Positions 1-9,057 of a DNA stretch of 64,000 bases are shown piece after piece (the first letter of the stretch is position 1; every line of letters starts with the position of its first letter). The stretch covers positions 62,001 through 126,000 of the forward strand of contig NZ_QEIJ01000006.1 in the NCBI RefSeq assembly GCF_003095395.1, written 5' to 3'. Source of the stretch: Microbacterium sp. Gd 4-13 (GTDB lineage: Bacteria > Actinomycetota > Actinomycetes > Actinomycetales > Microbacteriaceae). The position numbers and the translations under genes were made by a program. The notes under the pieces are model-generated. The model was not told the origin of the DNA, made no database searches, and saw only the letters and a list, made by a program, of their open reading frames with translations.

Positions 1-1
1 C

Positions 2-1279
2 GGTACCGGCTCGCTCCGCTCGATCGAGACCATGCCGCACGTCGGCGCGATCGTCTCGGGCGACGACTCCGAGCGCGTGCAGCGGCTGCTGCGCACCGTC
101 CGTTCGATCCTCGACGACCGTTCACGACGGTTCTCCGCGGTGAACGCGTCGACGCTCACCGAGTACAGGGTTCTGGCAGACAAGCCCGACGAGCCGCGGA
201 TCGTCATCCTCCTCGACGGGTTCGGCACGTTCAAGCAGGACTGGGAGACGGTCTCGGCGCGCGCGCCGTACTACGCGATCTTCATGCGCGTGCTGGGTGA
301 GGGGCGGCCGCTGGGCGTGCACGTCGTCGCCACGGCCGATCGCTACGGGAGTGTCCCCACGGCCGTGAGCGCGAACGTGACCAAGCGCATCGTCCTGCGC
401 ATGGCCGACGACGGCGCGTACTCGATCCTCGGGGTGCCGAAGGACGTGCTCAATGAGCGCAGCGCTCCCGGGCGCGCGATCGTCGACGGTGTCGAGACGC
501 AGATCGCGGTCATCGGGGGCACCACGAACGTGGCCGAGCAGAACGCCGCCGCCGAGGCGTTCAGCGCGAGGCTTCGAGCAGCCGGAGCCATCGAGGCCGA
601 GAACATCGGCGCACTTCCGACCGAGCTCGAGGCGTCGAGCCTGCCCGACCGGATCGACGGGCTCCCCGTTCTCGGGATCGGCGATGACACCCTGGGACCT
701 CGGGCGTTCGAGCCGATCGGAACCTTCGTCGTGGCGGGGCCGCCGCAGAGCGGCAAGACCACGGCGCTGCGGGGCCTCGTCAGAGCGGTGGAGCGCCTCG
801 ACCCCGAGGTGGCACTGTTCCACGTCGGCGGACGCCGTGCGGCACTGCGCTCCTTCCGGCCGTGGACGAGGACGGCCAGCAGTCCGGAGGACGTGCGCGC
901 GCTCGCCAAGGAGCTCAAGGACGTCGTCATCGACGACACCCTCACCCAGCGGCTCATGGTCGTGGTGGAGAACATCACCGAATTCAGCGACACCGACGCC
1001 GAGCGCCCGCTCAAGGAGTTGTTCCAGGCGATCAACCGCAGCGACCACTTCCTCGTCGCCGACGGCGACGTCGCCCAGCTCACCAGCGGGTTCGGTCTGA
1101 TCGGGGAACTCAAGGCGGGGCGCCACGGCATCGCGCTGCGGCCCGAGACCTACGACGGCGACTCGTTGTTCAAAGTGCCGTTCCCGAAGGTGCAGCGTCA
1201 CGAGTTCCCGCCGGGCCGCGGGTTGTTCGTCGAGAACGGCCGCATGGTGACCGTTCAGCTTCCGCTCGTGACCGCCTGA
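2..1279 (+). CDS. eccC: EccC-type FtsK/SpoIIIE ATPase of T7SS, C-terminal part (5' truncated by window edge)
   Basis: The reading frame is open from the first bases, so the gene starts outside the window. Measured from the internal Met at position 32, the first ~190 residues match the second ATPase module of EccC, with an ILLDGFGTF Walker-B-like strand near residue 60. A second module follows with Walker A GPPQSGKTT at residue 236 (base 737). EccC is the membrane-anchored motor that recognises and energises export of WXG100 substrates through the ESX/type VII channel. The next gene, 117 bases on, encodes a WXG100-like protein, which fits a T7SS locus. The last module has a Walker A but a weak Walker B (MVVVENITEF), as is common in the C-terminal EccC domain. 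Confidence 0.85.
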   Translation, partial: GTGSLRSIETMPHVGAIVSGDDSERVQRLLRTVRSILDDRSRRFSAVNASTLTEYRVLADKPDEPRIVILLDGFGTFKQDWETVSARAPYYAIFMRVLGEGRPLGVHVVATADRYGSVPTAVSANVTKRIVLRMADDGAYSILGVPKDVLNERSAPGRAIVDGVETQIAVIGGTTNVAEQNAAAEAFSARLRAAGAIEAENIGALPTELEASSLPDRIDGLPVLGIGDDTLGPRAFEPIGTFVVAGPPQSGKTTALRGLVRAVERLDPEVALFHVGGRRAALRSFRPWTRTASSPEDVRALAKELKDVVIDDTLTQRLMVVVENITEFSDTDAERPLKELFQAINRSDHFLVADGDVAQLTSGFGLIGELKAGRHGIALRPETYDGDSLFKVPFPKVQRHEFPPGRGLFVENGRMVTVQLPLVTA

Positions 1280-1396
1280 GGCGCGATACCACAACCTCTT
1301 GGCCGGCGGGAAGGCCTGTCGGAGGCCGCGAAGAGGTTCGATTAGGGTGGTGGTCGTTCAGGGGTTCCGGCCCCTTTCTCCTCAACGAAAAGGTGC

Positions 1397-1687
1397 ATGA
1401 TGGCGGATTTCAAGGCGTCCTACGGCGAGATGGAGTCGATGTCGGGCAAGCTCGATTCGGGCCGCGAAGAGATCGGCGACGTCCTCCGTCGTCTGAAGGA
1501 CGACGTCGACCGGCTTCTGGGAGACGACTTCAAGACCCAGCACGCTTCCGGCAAGTTCGGTGAGGGTTACACCGAGCTGACGACCGGTCTGGAGAAGGCC
1601 ATCGAGGGCATCTCCGACATGGGCGAGTCGCTGCGCAAGATGATGCAGGCGATCAAGGACACCGACCAGGCGCTCGCGGGCAACTGA
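1397..1687 (+). CDS. WXG100 family (EsxA/EsxB-like) T7SS substrate
   Basis: Protein of 96 residues, the usual WXG100 length, predicted as two amphipathic helices joined by a turn. The turn carries GKFGEGY instead of a strict W-x-G, so the family call rests on size, helical pattern and position directly after the EccC gene. The start has two consecutive ATGs (1397 and 1400) behind AAAAGG. Such proteins are exported as helical-hairpin dimers by the ESX system, probably with the next small protein as partner. A 13-bp hairpin follows the stop codon. Confidence 0.75.
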   Translation: MMADFKASYGEMESMSGKLDSGREEIGDVLRRLKDDVDRLLGDDFKTQHASGKFGEGYTELTTGLEKAIEGISDMGESLRKMMQAIKDTDQALAGN

Positions 1688-1691
1688 CGTC

Positions 1692-1736
1692 CTTTCACCC
1701 CGGGCCGTTCTCCACGAGGACGACCCGGGGTGAAAG
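1692..1736 (+). terminator. Hairpin between the two WXG100-like genes
   Basis: Perfect 13-bp inverted repeat, CTTTCACCCCGGG at 1692-1704 and CCCGGGGTGAAAG at 1724-1736, with a 19-base loop that can itself pair. There is no T-run, so it may be an attenuator or an mRNA-stabilising element setting the ratio of the first to the second ESX protein rather than a full terminator. Confidence 0.6.
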
Positions 1737-1778
1737 TCGTGTGCGCGACGGTTCCGGCGACGACGAGGAGGAGACCGC

Positions 1779-2075
1779 ATGGCCAACGACGGGATGGACG
1801 TCGATCTCGGGGATCTCGAGCTGATGGTGGGCCGGTTGGACTCGTTCAAGACCGAGTTCGCCGATCTCGGGAAGAACACCGATACCGTGGCGGATGCTGT
1901 GGGACGACCCTCTGGGCGGTCAGAACTGCGCAGCAAGGTCGAAGAGTTCCAGAGCGGGTGGGACGGCAACCGCGAGCAGCTCTCGGAAGACCTCGACACC
2001 GTCTACCAGCACCTGAAGGACTTCGTCGACACCATCGGCGAACTCGATGTGGAATTGGCGAGTGACCCCGAATGA
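1779..2075 (+). CDS. WXG100-like T7SS protein
   Basis: Protein of 98 residues with helix-turn-helix-hairpin character and the sequence SGWDGNR near residue 60, which supplies the W-x-G turn. The start ATG follows GAGGAG with good spacing. It probably pairs with the upstream 96-residue protein as the second half of an ESX dimer. Its stop codon overlaps the ATG of the next gene (ATGA), so the two are translationally coupled. Confidence 0.7.
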   Translation: MANDGMDVDLGDLELMVGRLDSFKTEFADLGKNTDTVADAVGRPSGRSELRSKVEEFQSGWDGNREQLSEDLDTVYQHLKDFVDTIGELDVELASDPE

Positions 2076-3442
2076 CCTACTCACCGAATCGCGGCTACCG
2101 GCTCGAGGAACTCGAGGGCGACCCCTACGACATCGACACCGCCGGGAACGAATACACCCGCATGGGCGAGCGCATGCAGTGGACCTCGGACGAGCTGCAG
2201 AAGCTCTCGTCGGAGACGCGCTACAAAGCCGAGGGGCTCGACGCGATCCGTGAACAGGCCGGCGAGCTCGCCGACCAGCTGACGAAGGTCGCCGATCGCT
2301 ACACGAGCTCCGGGCCGGTACTGGTCGCATACGCCTCCGCGCTCCGCGATGCGCGCACGCGCACCGTCAACCCGCTCGTGGACGACATCTTCGCCGCCAT
2401 CGCCGCGCGCAACGAAGCCGTTGCCGCCCGCGAGGAGGCCGAGAGCACCGCGGACGACCTCCGCAACCCCTGGCCGTGGCAGGACGACGCCACCGATGCT
2501 CAGCTCGCCACCGCCGACCAGGCCGTCTCGAGCACGGGGAGCGCAGCGAACACCGCCGAGAGCGAACTCGAGGGCCTCTGGGAGACCTTCGAGTCGGGCT
2601 ATTCGGCGTGGGAAGAGGCCTACGAGAAGGCCGTCAACGATCTGGAGACCGCGTACAGCGCGTCGGGGATCGACGACAACCCGTGGGAAGACGCCTTCGA
2701 TTTCATCGCCCAGGCGCTGACGGTGATCGGCACGATCGCCATCGTCGTGGCGATCTTCGTCGCCGCTCCCATCGCGGCGGTGCTCCTCGTCATCGCCACC
2801 GTGGCGGCTATCGCCACCCTCGCCATCCATCTCGGCATGATGCTGGCCGGGTCCAAACGCGTGACGATGGGCGACCTGATCTTCGACACCATCGCGGTGA
2901 TCCCGTTCGCGGGAGGCGTCGTCAAGGCGATGCGCGGCGGATCCACCTTCTTCCGTGCGCTCGGACCGGCAGCCGGTCTCGGCACCGCGTCGCGGACCAC
3001 CATCACAGCGGGTCGCAACGCCGTCGAAGACGGTGTGCGCACGATCCGCGGATGGGGCGGCTCGGGCGGGGGACAGGCGGCTCGACAGGCCGCTGCCGGG
3101 GGTATCGCGGACGACTTCCTGCGCACCTCGGTCGGCAACTGGGGTCAGGGTGCCTGGAACGCCATCCGGTCGGGCGGTGGTCGTCTCGACGGCCAGGCGT
3201 TGAGCATGTCGGAGAACATGCTCACCGCGTGGCCGCGCCCGGGCGGGGTGCCGCGTGTCGCGGCGAACAACTGGCTCGCGAGCGTCGGCGCCCCCGGTGC
3301 TCTCACGCAGGGATCCAACGTGCTGAACTTCTTCAACGGCATCGAGCAGTCGGTGAGCAGCGGTGTGAGCGCGTTCGGGGGACCCGACATCCCGACCGTC
3401 TCCGACATCCCCGGTCTCGACGTCAACCCTTTGGCGAGGTGA
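2072..3442 (+). CDS. Large T7SS-associated helical membrane protein (LXG/PPE-like layout)
   Basis: Protein of 456 residues. Residues 1-200 are helical and rich in Ala, Glu and Asp, like the N-terminal export domains of large T7SS substrates. Two closely spaced hydrophobic segments lie at about residues 210-260. The remainder is Gly/Ala/Ser-rich with no toxin domain that I recognise. The gene overlaps the preceding WXG100-like gene by ATGA. It may be a secreted substrate, or a membrane component or chaperone of this ESX locus; the hydrophobic centre favours membrane association. Confidence 0.6.
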   Translation: MTYSPNRGYRLEELEGDPYDIDTAGNEYTRMGERMQWTSDELQKLSSETRYKAEGLDAIREQAGELADQLTKVADRYTSSGPVLVAYASALRDARTRTVNPLVDDIFAAIAARNEAVAAREEAESTADDLRNPWPWQDDATDAQLATADQAVSSTGSAANTAESELEGLWETFESGYSAWEEAYEKAVNDLETAYSASGIDDNPWEDAFDFIAQALTVIGTIAIVVAIFVAAPIAAVLLVIATVAAIATLAIHLGMMLAGSKRVTMGDLIFDTIAVIPFAGGVVKAMRGGSTFFRALGPAAGLGTASRTTITAGRNAVEDGVRTIRGWGGSGGGQAARQAAAGGIADDFLRTSVGNWGQGAWNAIRSGGGRLDGQALSMSENMLTAWPRPGGVPRVAANNWLASVGAPGALTQGSNVLNFFNGIEQSVSSGVSAFGGPDIPTVSDIPGLDVNPLAR

Positions 3443-3443
3443 C

Positions 3444-4283
3444 GTGTCCGACATGACCACGGGTGTCGTCGCCGAGCTGAAGGACCGCATCCCGGATTTG
3501 CGTCGCCGCACACGCCTGGACGCCGTCGTCGAGGCGTCGCGTGCAGCCCTCCTCGTGGCGGTGCCCCGCCTGCGCGGCGACTACGACAGCGTCGTTCGTC
3601 GTGCAGGTGCGGCGCCGGCGAGACCTTCGCGTCCGACGTGGGGCGTGCGCGACACCGTCACCGTCGTCGCTCTGCTCCTGGGGCTCCTCGTGGCCGGCCT
3701 CGTTCTGCCGTCCCCGCGCAACGGCCGCCCCGCGCTCGGGGTCGACGCCGCTGCTCTCTGGGTGGGCCTGTGCGCGGTCGCCGCGTTCGCGATCTTCGTC
3801 GCTCTCGAACGGGGCCGACGCGACACCCTCCTGCTCGGCGCCCACACGCGGGGCGCCTGGCGCCTGTTCGTCGTGCTCGCCGTGGTGTGGGCGGCGGTGT
3901 TCGTCTACATGGTGCTCAACGGGGACGACGTCGACCGCTTCGAGCCCCAGGCTCCGATCGCCGGATTCGTTCTCCTCGGGCTGTCGGTCGTGGGTATGGC
4001 GGGGCTCGCGATCGTGGCGCGTCGTCGCGACCGTGTCGCGCTGCTCGACCCCGCCGTGGCGGCGAAGGACGAATGGGGAGTCAGCGCCGGCGGCGACGAC
4101 CCCATCGACGAGTGGTGGGCTTCTCTGCCCACGAAACTCGCGCCCGCCGAGCGGTCGGTCGCCGACCGCTCGTACGGCACCGCGATCGAGGTGCTGGAGC
4201 GCGAGGGCATCATCCGCGGCGGCGACGCACGTCGCCTCCGTCGGAAGAATCCGTCGGTGGTCTGGAGAGGAGACGCCGGATGA
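3444..4283 (+). CDS. Four-TM membrane protein of the T7SS locus, unassigned
   Basis: Starts at GTG 3444, one base after the upstream stop, behind GAGGTGA. The product is 279 residues: a charged N-terminus of about 65 residues, four hydrophobic helices between about residues 70 and 190, and a soluble tail of about 90 residues. The four-helix bundle and tight coupling suggest a structural or accessory membrane component of the secretion locus. I recognise no named family. The stop overlaps the next ATG. Confidence 0.6.
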   Translation: MSDMTTGVVAELKDRIPDLRRRTRLDAVVEASRAALLVAVPRLRGDYDSVVRRAGAAPARPSRPTWGVRDTVTVVALLLGLLVAGLVLPSPRNGRPALGVDAAALWVGLCAVAAFAIFVALERGRRDTLLLGAHTRGAWRLFVVLAVVWAAVFVYMVLNGDDVDRFEPQAPIAGFVLLGLSVVGMAGLAIVARRRDRVALLDPAVAAKDEWGVSAGGDDPIDEWWASLPTKLAPAERSVADRSYGTAIEVLEREGIIRGGDARRLRRKNPSVVWRGDAG

Positions 4284-4873
4284 GCGCCGTAGAGGTGATC
4301 TTCGACACCGATCGCTGGATACGGGTGCCTCTGGACTACGCGGATACCCCGTGGCGCGACGCCGAGGAGTGGGCCGACTGGCTCGCGGAATCGGCCACGA
4401 GCGGTCGGCCGGACGCCGAGACCGTCGCGCCCCTCGTGCGCTCCGGCGCACGCGCGGTCGCCCTGTTCCCCGCCGCTCACGTGTGGGCCCGGTTCTGGCA
4501 CTATCCGATCGCGTCGATCCCGACCGGATTCGCCGACATCTACGTCCAGAGTCGCGAACCCGACGGTACGGATGCGGAGGATCTGCTCCCCGATCCGGGC
4601 TTCACGGCGCTCGATCCGGTCGTGGAGGTCTTCTCGATCGACGGGTTCATCTCCGCGGCGTGCCGTCACAGCCTCCCGCTCGTGCTGCGTTCAGAGGACG
4701 ACGCCGAGCCCGCGGTACTGCCGCGGCTCGAATGGCTGGGCGTCACGCCCGAGTGGGTCTGCTACGTGGTCACGAACGATCACGACCCCGCGGCGATCGC
4801 CGACCGGGAAGCCGACGTCGAGGCGCTGTTCCGCAGTATGGCGGAACCCGGCGGACGAGAGACGGATCGATGA
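4280..4873 (+). CDS. Conserved hypothetical protein of T7SS locus
   Basis: The ATG at 4280 overlaps the preceding stop (ATGA), which fixes the start within a much longer open frame. The product has 197 residues, is acidic and soluble, with no signal peptide or membrane segment. It contains Trp-rich stretches (DTPWRDAEEWADW) and a mixed alpha/beta pattern. Its place in an uninterrupted chain of overlapping genes suggests it is cytosolic and serves the secretion system, possibly as an EspG-like chaperone; no sequence motif proves this. Confidence 0.55.
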   Translation: MSAVEVIFDTDRWIRVPLDYADTPWRDAEEWADWLAESATSGRPDAETVAPLVRSGARAVALFPAAHVWARFWHYPIASIPTGFADIYVQSREPDGTDAEDLLPDPGFTALDPVVEVFSIDGFISAACRHSLPLVLRSEDDAEPAVLPRLEWLGVTPEWVCYVVTNDHDPAAIADREADVEALFRSMAEPGGRETDR

Positions 4874-5523
4874 CTTTGCGCGAAGAACTCATCGGCCGCC
4901 GAGCCGCTCCGCCCCGGCCCGCGCCCTACCGCCTCCTGGCCCCCGCGGGATGGCGGAGGGTCCCCGCCGAGGTCCTCACGGACGTCTTCGGCGAGACGGC
5001 GGTCGAGCGCCTGAAGGAGGCCGGTCGGCCGGATCTCGTGCTGCAGATGCGGGGGATGCTGTCGCAGCTGCGACGATCCCTGCGGTCGACCCACGTGTTC
5101 GAGGCGTACCTCCCGCCGACCCTCGACGGCGATCCCCAGCCGGCCGTGCTGACGGTGGCGCCCTTCGTGCGTCCGAGCGACGTCTCGTGGGCCGGTGCGG
5201 TCGCTCGTGCCGCCCGAGGTGCCGAGGTCGTCCAGCCGGACTTCACGGCGACCCCGATGTGGCGGTGGGCGAACGATCACAGCGATCGGCGCGGCACGGA
5301 AGAGCCCGCGATCCGCACGCGTGCGCAGCACTACGTCGTTCCGGTGGGCGTCGATGCATCCGAGCGCCGCGGGCTCCATTTCGTCCACACCGTCCTGGCC
5401 GCCGACGACACGCAGCCCGCGCTGTCGGACGACGCCCTCACCCCGACCAGGCTCACGGAACTGCTGCTCGAGACCGGCGACGTCATCCTGAGCACCTTCC
5501 GGTGGACCGACGTCGAAGACTGA
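4870..5523 (+). CDS. Conserved hypothetical protein, last gene of the T7SS operon
   Basis: The ATG at 4870 overlaps the upstream stop, giving a 217-residue soluble protein. The N-terminus has a basic Pro/Arg-rich patch (RRAAPPRPAPYR); the rest is mixed alpha/beta without a motif I can name. The gene closes a run of six tightly coupled genes, and the str-operon promoter begins about 40 bases after its stop. Confidence 0.55.
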   Translation: MTLREELIGRRAAPPRPAPYRLLAPAGWRRVPAEVLTDVFGETAVERLKEAGRPDLVLQMRGMLSQLRRSLRSTHVFEAYLPPTLDGDPQPAVLTVAPFVRPSDVSWAGAVARAARGAEVVQPDFTATPMWRWANDHSDRRGTEEPAIRTRAQHYVVPVGVDASERRGLHFVHTVLAADDTQPALSDDALTPTRLTELLLETGDVILSTFRWTDVED

Positions 5524-5542
5524 CGCGGCTTCCCCGCCTCGA

Positions 5543-5557
5543 GGATGCGCAGCATCC
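5543..5557 (+). repeat. Short inverted repeat GGATGC-gca-GCATCC after T7SS operon
   Basis: A 6-bp inverted pair with a 3-base spacer that includes one copy of the GCAGCATCC word. It lies 20 bases past the last T7SS gene and just before the rpsL promoter. It is a weak hairpin, possibly marking the operon end. Confidence 0.4.
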
Positions 5558-5565
5558 GGTGTCGT

Positions 5566-5595
5566 TTGCCCGCACCCCTCCCGGGGGCGTATGAT
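5566..5595 (+). promoter_or_regulatory. Probable sigma-70 promoter of the str operon
   Basis: TTGCCC at 5566-5571, an 18-base spacer, and TATGAT at 5590-5595. It leaves an unusually long 5' leader of about 240 bases before rpsL. Confidence 0.65.
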
Positions 5596-5840
5596 TGGGC
5601 GGGTGTGCGCTCACGCGCGCCCTGCGTCGTGCCCCCGGTATCTCGCAGGAGCGTTGGTCGCACCATCTCAGGGATGGGCCTGCGAACAGGTCACCCCCAC
5701 GGCATATCCACCACGAGAAGCGTCAGATCATTCTGCCGCTCGGTGGGTCTATGTGAGCCCGCAACGTCATGAATCGAAAGATCCGGATGCTGCGGGGGAG
5801 ACACACCCGCTGTCACCGTGCAGCACAACAAGGAGAGAAC
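5596..5840 (+). other. Long untranslated leader of rpsL
   Basis: About 245 bases without a convincing gene. The short open frames here lack codon bias and ribosome sites. The last bases before rpsL carry AAGGAGAG. A GGATGCTGC word lies at 5785-5793. A leader of this length would suit post-transcriptional control, but I see no recognisable riboswitch. Confidence 0.5.
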
Positions 5841-6209
5841 GTGCCAACTATTCAGCAGTTGGTTCGCAAGGGACGCTCGCCGAAGGTCACCAAGACCAAG
5901 GCTCCCGCCCTGAAGTCGAACCCCCAGCAGGCCGGTGTCTGCACCCGCGTCTACACGACGACCCCGAAGAAGCCGAACTCGGCCATGCGCAAGGTCGCCC
6001 GTGTGAAGCTCCGCAACGGCACCGAGGTCACCGCCTACATCCCCGGCGAGGGCCACAACCTGCAGGAGCACTCGCTCGTGCTCGTCCGCGGCGGTCGTGT
6101 GAAAGACCTCCCCGGTGTCCGCTACAAGATCGTCCGCGGTGCACTCGACACCCAGGCCGTCAAGAACCGTAAGCAGGCTCGCAGCCGCTACGGCGCGAAG
6201 AAGGGCTGA
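5841..6209 (+). CDS. rpsL: 30S ribosomal protein S12
   Basis: GTG start behind AAGGAGAG; 122 residues, full length. Contains [11 protein letters not shown] and [10 protein letters not shown]. Lys43 and Lys88, the usual sites of streptomycin-resistance substitutions, are both wild type. S12 lies at the decoding centre of the small subunit and contacts h44 and h18 of 16S rRNA. First gene of rpsL-rpsG-fusA-tuf. Confidence 0.97.
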   Translation: MPTIQQLVRKGRSPKVTKTKAPALKSNPQQAGVCTRVYTTTPKKPNSAMRKVARVKLRNGTEVTAYIPGEGHNLQEHSLVLVRGGRVKDLPGVRYKIVRGALDTQAVKNRKQARSRYGAKKG

Positions 6210-6214
6210 GTCAG

Positions 6215-6685
6215 ATGCCTCGTAAAGGTCCCGTCACCAAGCGTCCGGTCGTCAACGACCCGGTCTACGGTGCTCCGATCGTCAGCCAGCTGGTCAACAA
6301 GATCCTCGTCGACGGCAAGAAGTCGATCGCGGAATCGATCGTCTACACCGCCCTCAAGGGCGTCGAGGCGAAGAACAGCCAGGACGCCGTCGCCACCCTC
6401 AAGAAGGCGCTCGACAACGTGCGCCCCACCCTCGAGGTCAAGAGTCGCCGCGTCGGTGGCTCCACCTACCAGGTGCCGATCGAAGTGAAGCCCCACCGTG
6501 CGAACACGCTGGCCCTGCGCTGGCTCGTGAGCTACGCGAAGGCCCGCCGCGAGAAGACCATGATCGAGCGTCTCCAGAACGAGATCCTCGACGCCTCGAA
6601 CGGCCTCGGTGCCGCGGTCAAGCGCCGCGAAGACACCCACAAGATGGCCGAGTCGAACCGCGCCTTCGCGCACTACCGCTGGTAA
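6215..6685 (+). CDS. rpsG: 30S ribosomal protein S7
   Basis: Full-length 156-residue S7 starting MPRKGPV and ending AHYRW. It binds the 3' major domain of 16S rRNA and nucleates head assembly. It begins five bases after the rpsL stop; the ribosome site is AAGAAGGG inside the end of rpsL. Confidence 0.97.
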   Translation: MPRKGPVTKRPVVNDPVYGAPIVSQLVNKILVDGKKSIAESIVYTALKGVEAKNSQDAVATLKKALDNVRPTLEVKSRRVGGSTYQVPIEVKPHRANTLALRWLVSYAKARREKTMIERLQNEILDASNGLGAAVKRREDTHKMAESNRAFAHYRW

Positions 6686-6695
6686 TACGCCTGAA

Positions 6696-6742
6696 CGTCG
6701 ACCTCCGGGTCCCGAGCCTGTCGAAGGGCCCGGAGGTCGACG
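6696..6742. repeat. REP-like hairpin element in the rpsG-fusA spacer
   Basis: Perfect 14-bp stem, CGTCGACCTCCGGG (6696-6709) with CCCGGAGGTCGACG (6729-6742). The loop contains CGAGCCTGTCGAAGGG. An element with the same core in the opposite orientation lies at 26637-26682. The structure would sit in the str mRNA between S7 and EF-G. Confidence 0.75.
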
Positions 6743-6776
6743 GAATGTCCCTCTCCACAAGTTAGGAACCCCGCCC

Positions 6777-8891
6777 GTGGCACAAGACGTGCTCACCGAC
6801 CTCACCAAGGTCCGCAACATCGGCATCATGGCGCACATCGATGCCGGCAAGACGACGACGACCGAGCGCATCCTCTTCTACACGGGCGTCAACCACAAGA
6901 TCGGCGAGACGCACGATGGCGCCTCGACCACCGACTGGATGGAGCAGGAGCAGGAACGCGGCATCACGATTACGTCGGCCGCCGTCACCTGCTTCTGGGA
7001 CAAGAACCAGATCAACATCATCGACACCCCCGGTCACGTCGACTTCACCGTCGAGGTGGAGCGCTCGCTCCGCGTCCTCGACGGCGCCGTCGCCGTCTTC
7101 GACGGCAAGGAGGGCGTCGAGCCCCAGTCCGAGACCGTGTGGCGTCAGGCCGACAAGTACGACGTCCCCCGCATCTGCTTCGTCAACAAGATGGACAAGC
7201 TGGGCGCCGACTTCTACTTCACCGTCGACACGATCGTCAACAAGCTGAAGGCCAAGCCGCTCGTCATCCAGCTCCCCATCGGTGCGGAGAACGACTTCGT
7301 CGGCGTCATCGACCTCGTCGAGATGCGCGCCCTGGTCTGGCCCGGCGACTCCAAGGGTGACGTCACCATGGGAGCGAAGTACGAGATCCAGGAGATCCCG
7401 GCCGACCTCGCCGACAAGGCCGCCGAGTACCGCGAGCTGCTGCTCGAGACCGTCGCCGAGTCGGACGAGGAGCTTCTCGAGAAGCACTTCGGCGGCGAGG
7501 AGCTGACCGTGGCCGAGGTCAAGGCCGCGATCCGCAAGCTCACCATCGCGTCCGAGGTCTACCCGGTCCTGTGCGGTTCGGCGTTCAAGAACCGCGGCGT
7601 GCAGCCCATGCTCGACGCGGTCGTCGACTACCTCCCGTCGCCCCTCGACGTGCCGGCCATCGAGGCCCACGACCCGAAGGACGAAGAGATCGTCATCGAG
7701 CGTCACGCCGACCGCGAAGAGCCGTTCACGGCCCTCGCGTTCAAGATCGTGACGCACCCGTTCTTCGGTCGTCTCACCTACATCCGCGTCTACTCCGGTC
7801 ACCTCGACTCCGGCGGACAGGTCGTCAACTCGACCAAGTCCAAGAAGGAGCGCATCGGGAAGATCTTCCAGATGTACGCGAACAAGGAGAACCCGGTCGA
7901 CTCGGTCACCGCGGGTCACATCTACGCGGTCATCGGCCTCAAGGACACGACCACGGGCGACACGCTCTCCGACTCGCAGCACCAGGTCGTGCTCGAGTCG
8001 ATGACGTTCCCCGAGCCGGTCATCGAGGTCGCCATCGAGCCCAAGACCAAGGCTGACCAGGAGAAGCTGGGTCTCGCGATCCAGAAGCTCGCGGAGGAGG
8101 ACCCGACGTTCCGCGTCGAGCAGAACTCCGACACCGGTCAGACCGTCATCAAGGGCATGGGCGAGCTCCACCTCGACATCCTGGTCGACCGCATGAAGCG
8201 CGAGTTCCGCGTCGAGGCGAACGTCGGAAAGCCCCAGGTGGCCTACCGCGAGACGATCAAGAAGGCCGTCGAGCGTCACGACTACACGCACAAGAAGCAG
8301 ACCGGTGGTTCGGGTCAGTTCGCGAAGATCCAGTTCGCGATCGAGCCGCTCGAGGTCACGGCCGACAAGACGTACGAGTTCGAGAACAAGGTCAGCGGTG
8401 GCCGCATCCCGCGCGAGTACATCGGCCCCACCGACCAGGGTTTCCAGGACGCCATGAACGTCGGCGTGCTCGCCGGCTACCCCATGGTCGGCGTCAAGGC
8501 CATCCTGCTCGACGGTGCGTCGCACGACGTCGACTCCTCGGAAATGGCGTTCAAGATCGCCGGCTCCATGGGATTCAAGGAAGCCGTCCGCAAGGCGAAC
8601 CCCATCATCCTCGAGCCCATCATGGGCGTCGAGGTGCGTACTCCCGAGGAGTACATGGGCGACGTCATCGGCGACCTCAACTCGCGTCGTGGCCAGATCC
8701 AGTCGATGGAAGATGCCCAGGGCGTCAAGGTCGTCAAGGCGAACGTCCCCCTCTCGGAGATGTTCGGCTACATCGGCGACCTGCGCTCGAAGACCTCCGG
8801 CCGTGCCGTCTACTCCATGGAGTTCGACAGCTACGCCGAGGTGCCGCGCGCGGTGGCCGACGAGATCGTCCAGAAGACCAAGGGCGAGTAA
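6777..8891 (+). CDS. fusA: Translation elongation factor G
   Basis: The GTG at 6777 gives the standard 704-residue EF-G; the open frame extends further upstream but only through the spacer hairpin. The G1 motif AHIDAGKTT lies near the N-terminus, followed by RGITI (switch II region), DTPGHVDF (G3) and NKMD (G4). Domains II-V follow. EF-G is the GTPase that drives translocation of tRNA and mRNA on the ribosome. It is separated from rpsG by the REP-like hairpin. Confidence 0.97.
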   Translation: MAQDVLTDLTKVRNIGIMAHIDAGKTTTTERILFYTGVNHKIGETHDGASTTDWMEQEQERGITITSAAVTCFWDKNQINIIDTPGHVDFTVEVERSLRVLDGAVAVFDGKEGVEPQSETVWRQADKYDVPRICFVNKMDKLGADFYFTVDTIVNKLKAKPLVIQLPIGAENDFVGVIDLVEMRALVWPGDSKGDVTMGAKYEIQEIPADLADKAAEYRELLLETVAESDEELLEKHFGGEELTVAEVKAAIRKLTIASEVYPVLCGSAFKNRGVQPMLDAVVDYLPSPLDVPAIEAHDPKDEEIVIERHADREEPFTALAFKIVTHPFFGRLTYIRVYSGHLDSGGQVVNSTKSKKERIGKIFQMYANKENPVDSVTAGHIYAVIGLKDTTTGDTLSDSQHQVVLESMTFPEPVIEVAIEPKTKADQEKLGLAIQKLAEEDPTFRVEQNSDTGQTVIKGMGELHLDILVDRMKREFRVEANVGKPQVAYRETIKKAVERHDYTHKKQTGGSGQFAKIQFAIEPLEVTADKTYEFENKVSGGRIPREYIGPTDQGFQDAMNVGVLAGYPMVGVKAILLDGASHDVDSSEMAFKIAGSMGFKEAVRKANPIILEPIMGVEVRTPEEYMGDVIGDLNSRRGQIQSMEDAQGVKVVKANVPLSEMFGYIGDLRSKTSGRAVYSMEFDSYAEVPRAVADEIVQKTKGE

Positions 8892-8902
8892 CTCCGTCCT
8901 CC

Positions 8903-8946
8903 GGATGCTGCCGGTGCCGCGCCCCGGTGAGGGGCCGGCAGCATCC
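8903..8946 (+). terminator. fusA-tuf hairpin built from an inverted GGATGCTGC pair
   Basis: 12-bp perfect stem, GGATGCTGCCGG (8903-8914) with CCGGCAGCATCC (8935-8946). The 20-base loop can add CCCC/GGGG pairing. No T-run follows. It is a probable partial terminator or processing site that separates tuf expression from fusA. Confidence 0.65.
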
Positions 8947-9057
8947 ACCCCACAACTTCACATCACACCTCTACTAAGCTGAGAACCATCCCCGTAGAGA
9001 ACCGGTCGCAAACCAGTGCCCGGACCCTCTACACATGACCGTCCTGAGGAGGACCCA

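Noticed and set aside
5545..6172. Short open frames between the T7SS operon and rpsL
   Set aside because: No ribosome site, no codon bias, and they overlap the promoter and the rpsL gene in another frame.
8957..8977. TTCACA/TACTAA as a tuf promoter
   Set aside because: The spacer is nine bases, far too short for a sigma-70 promoter.
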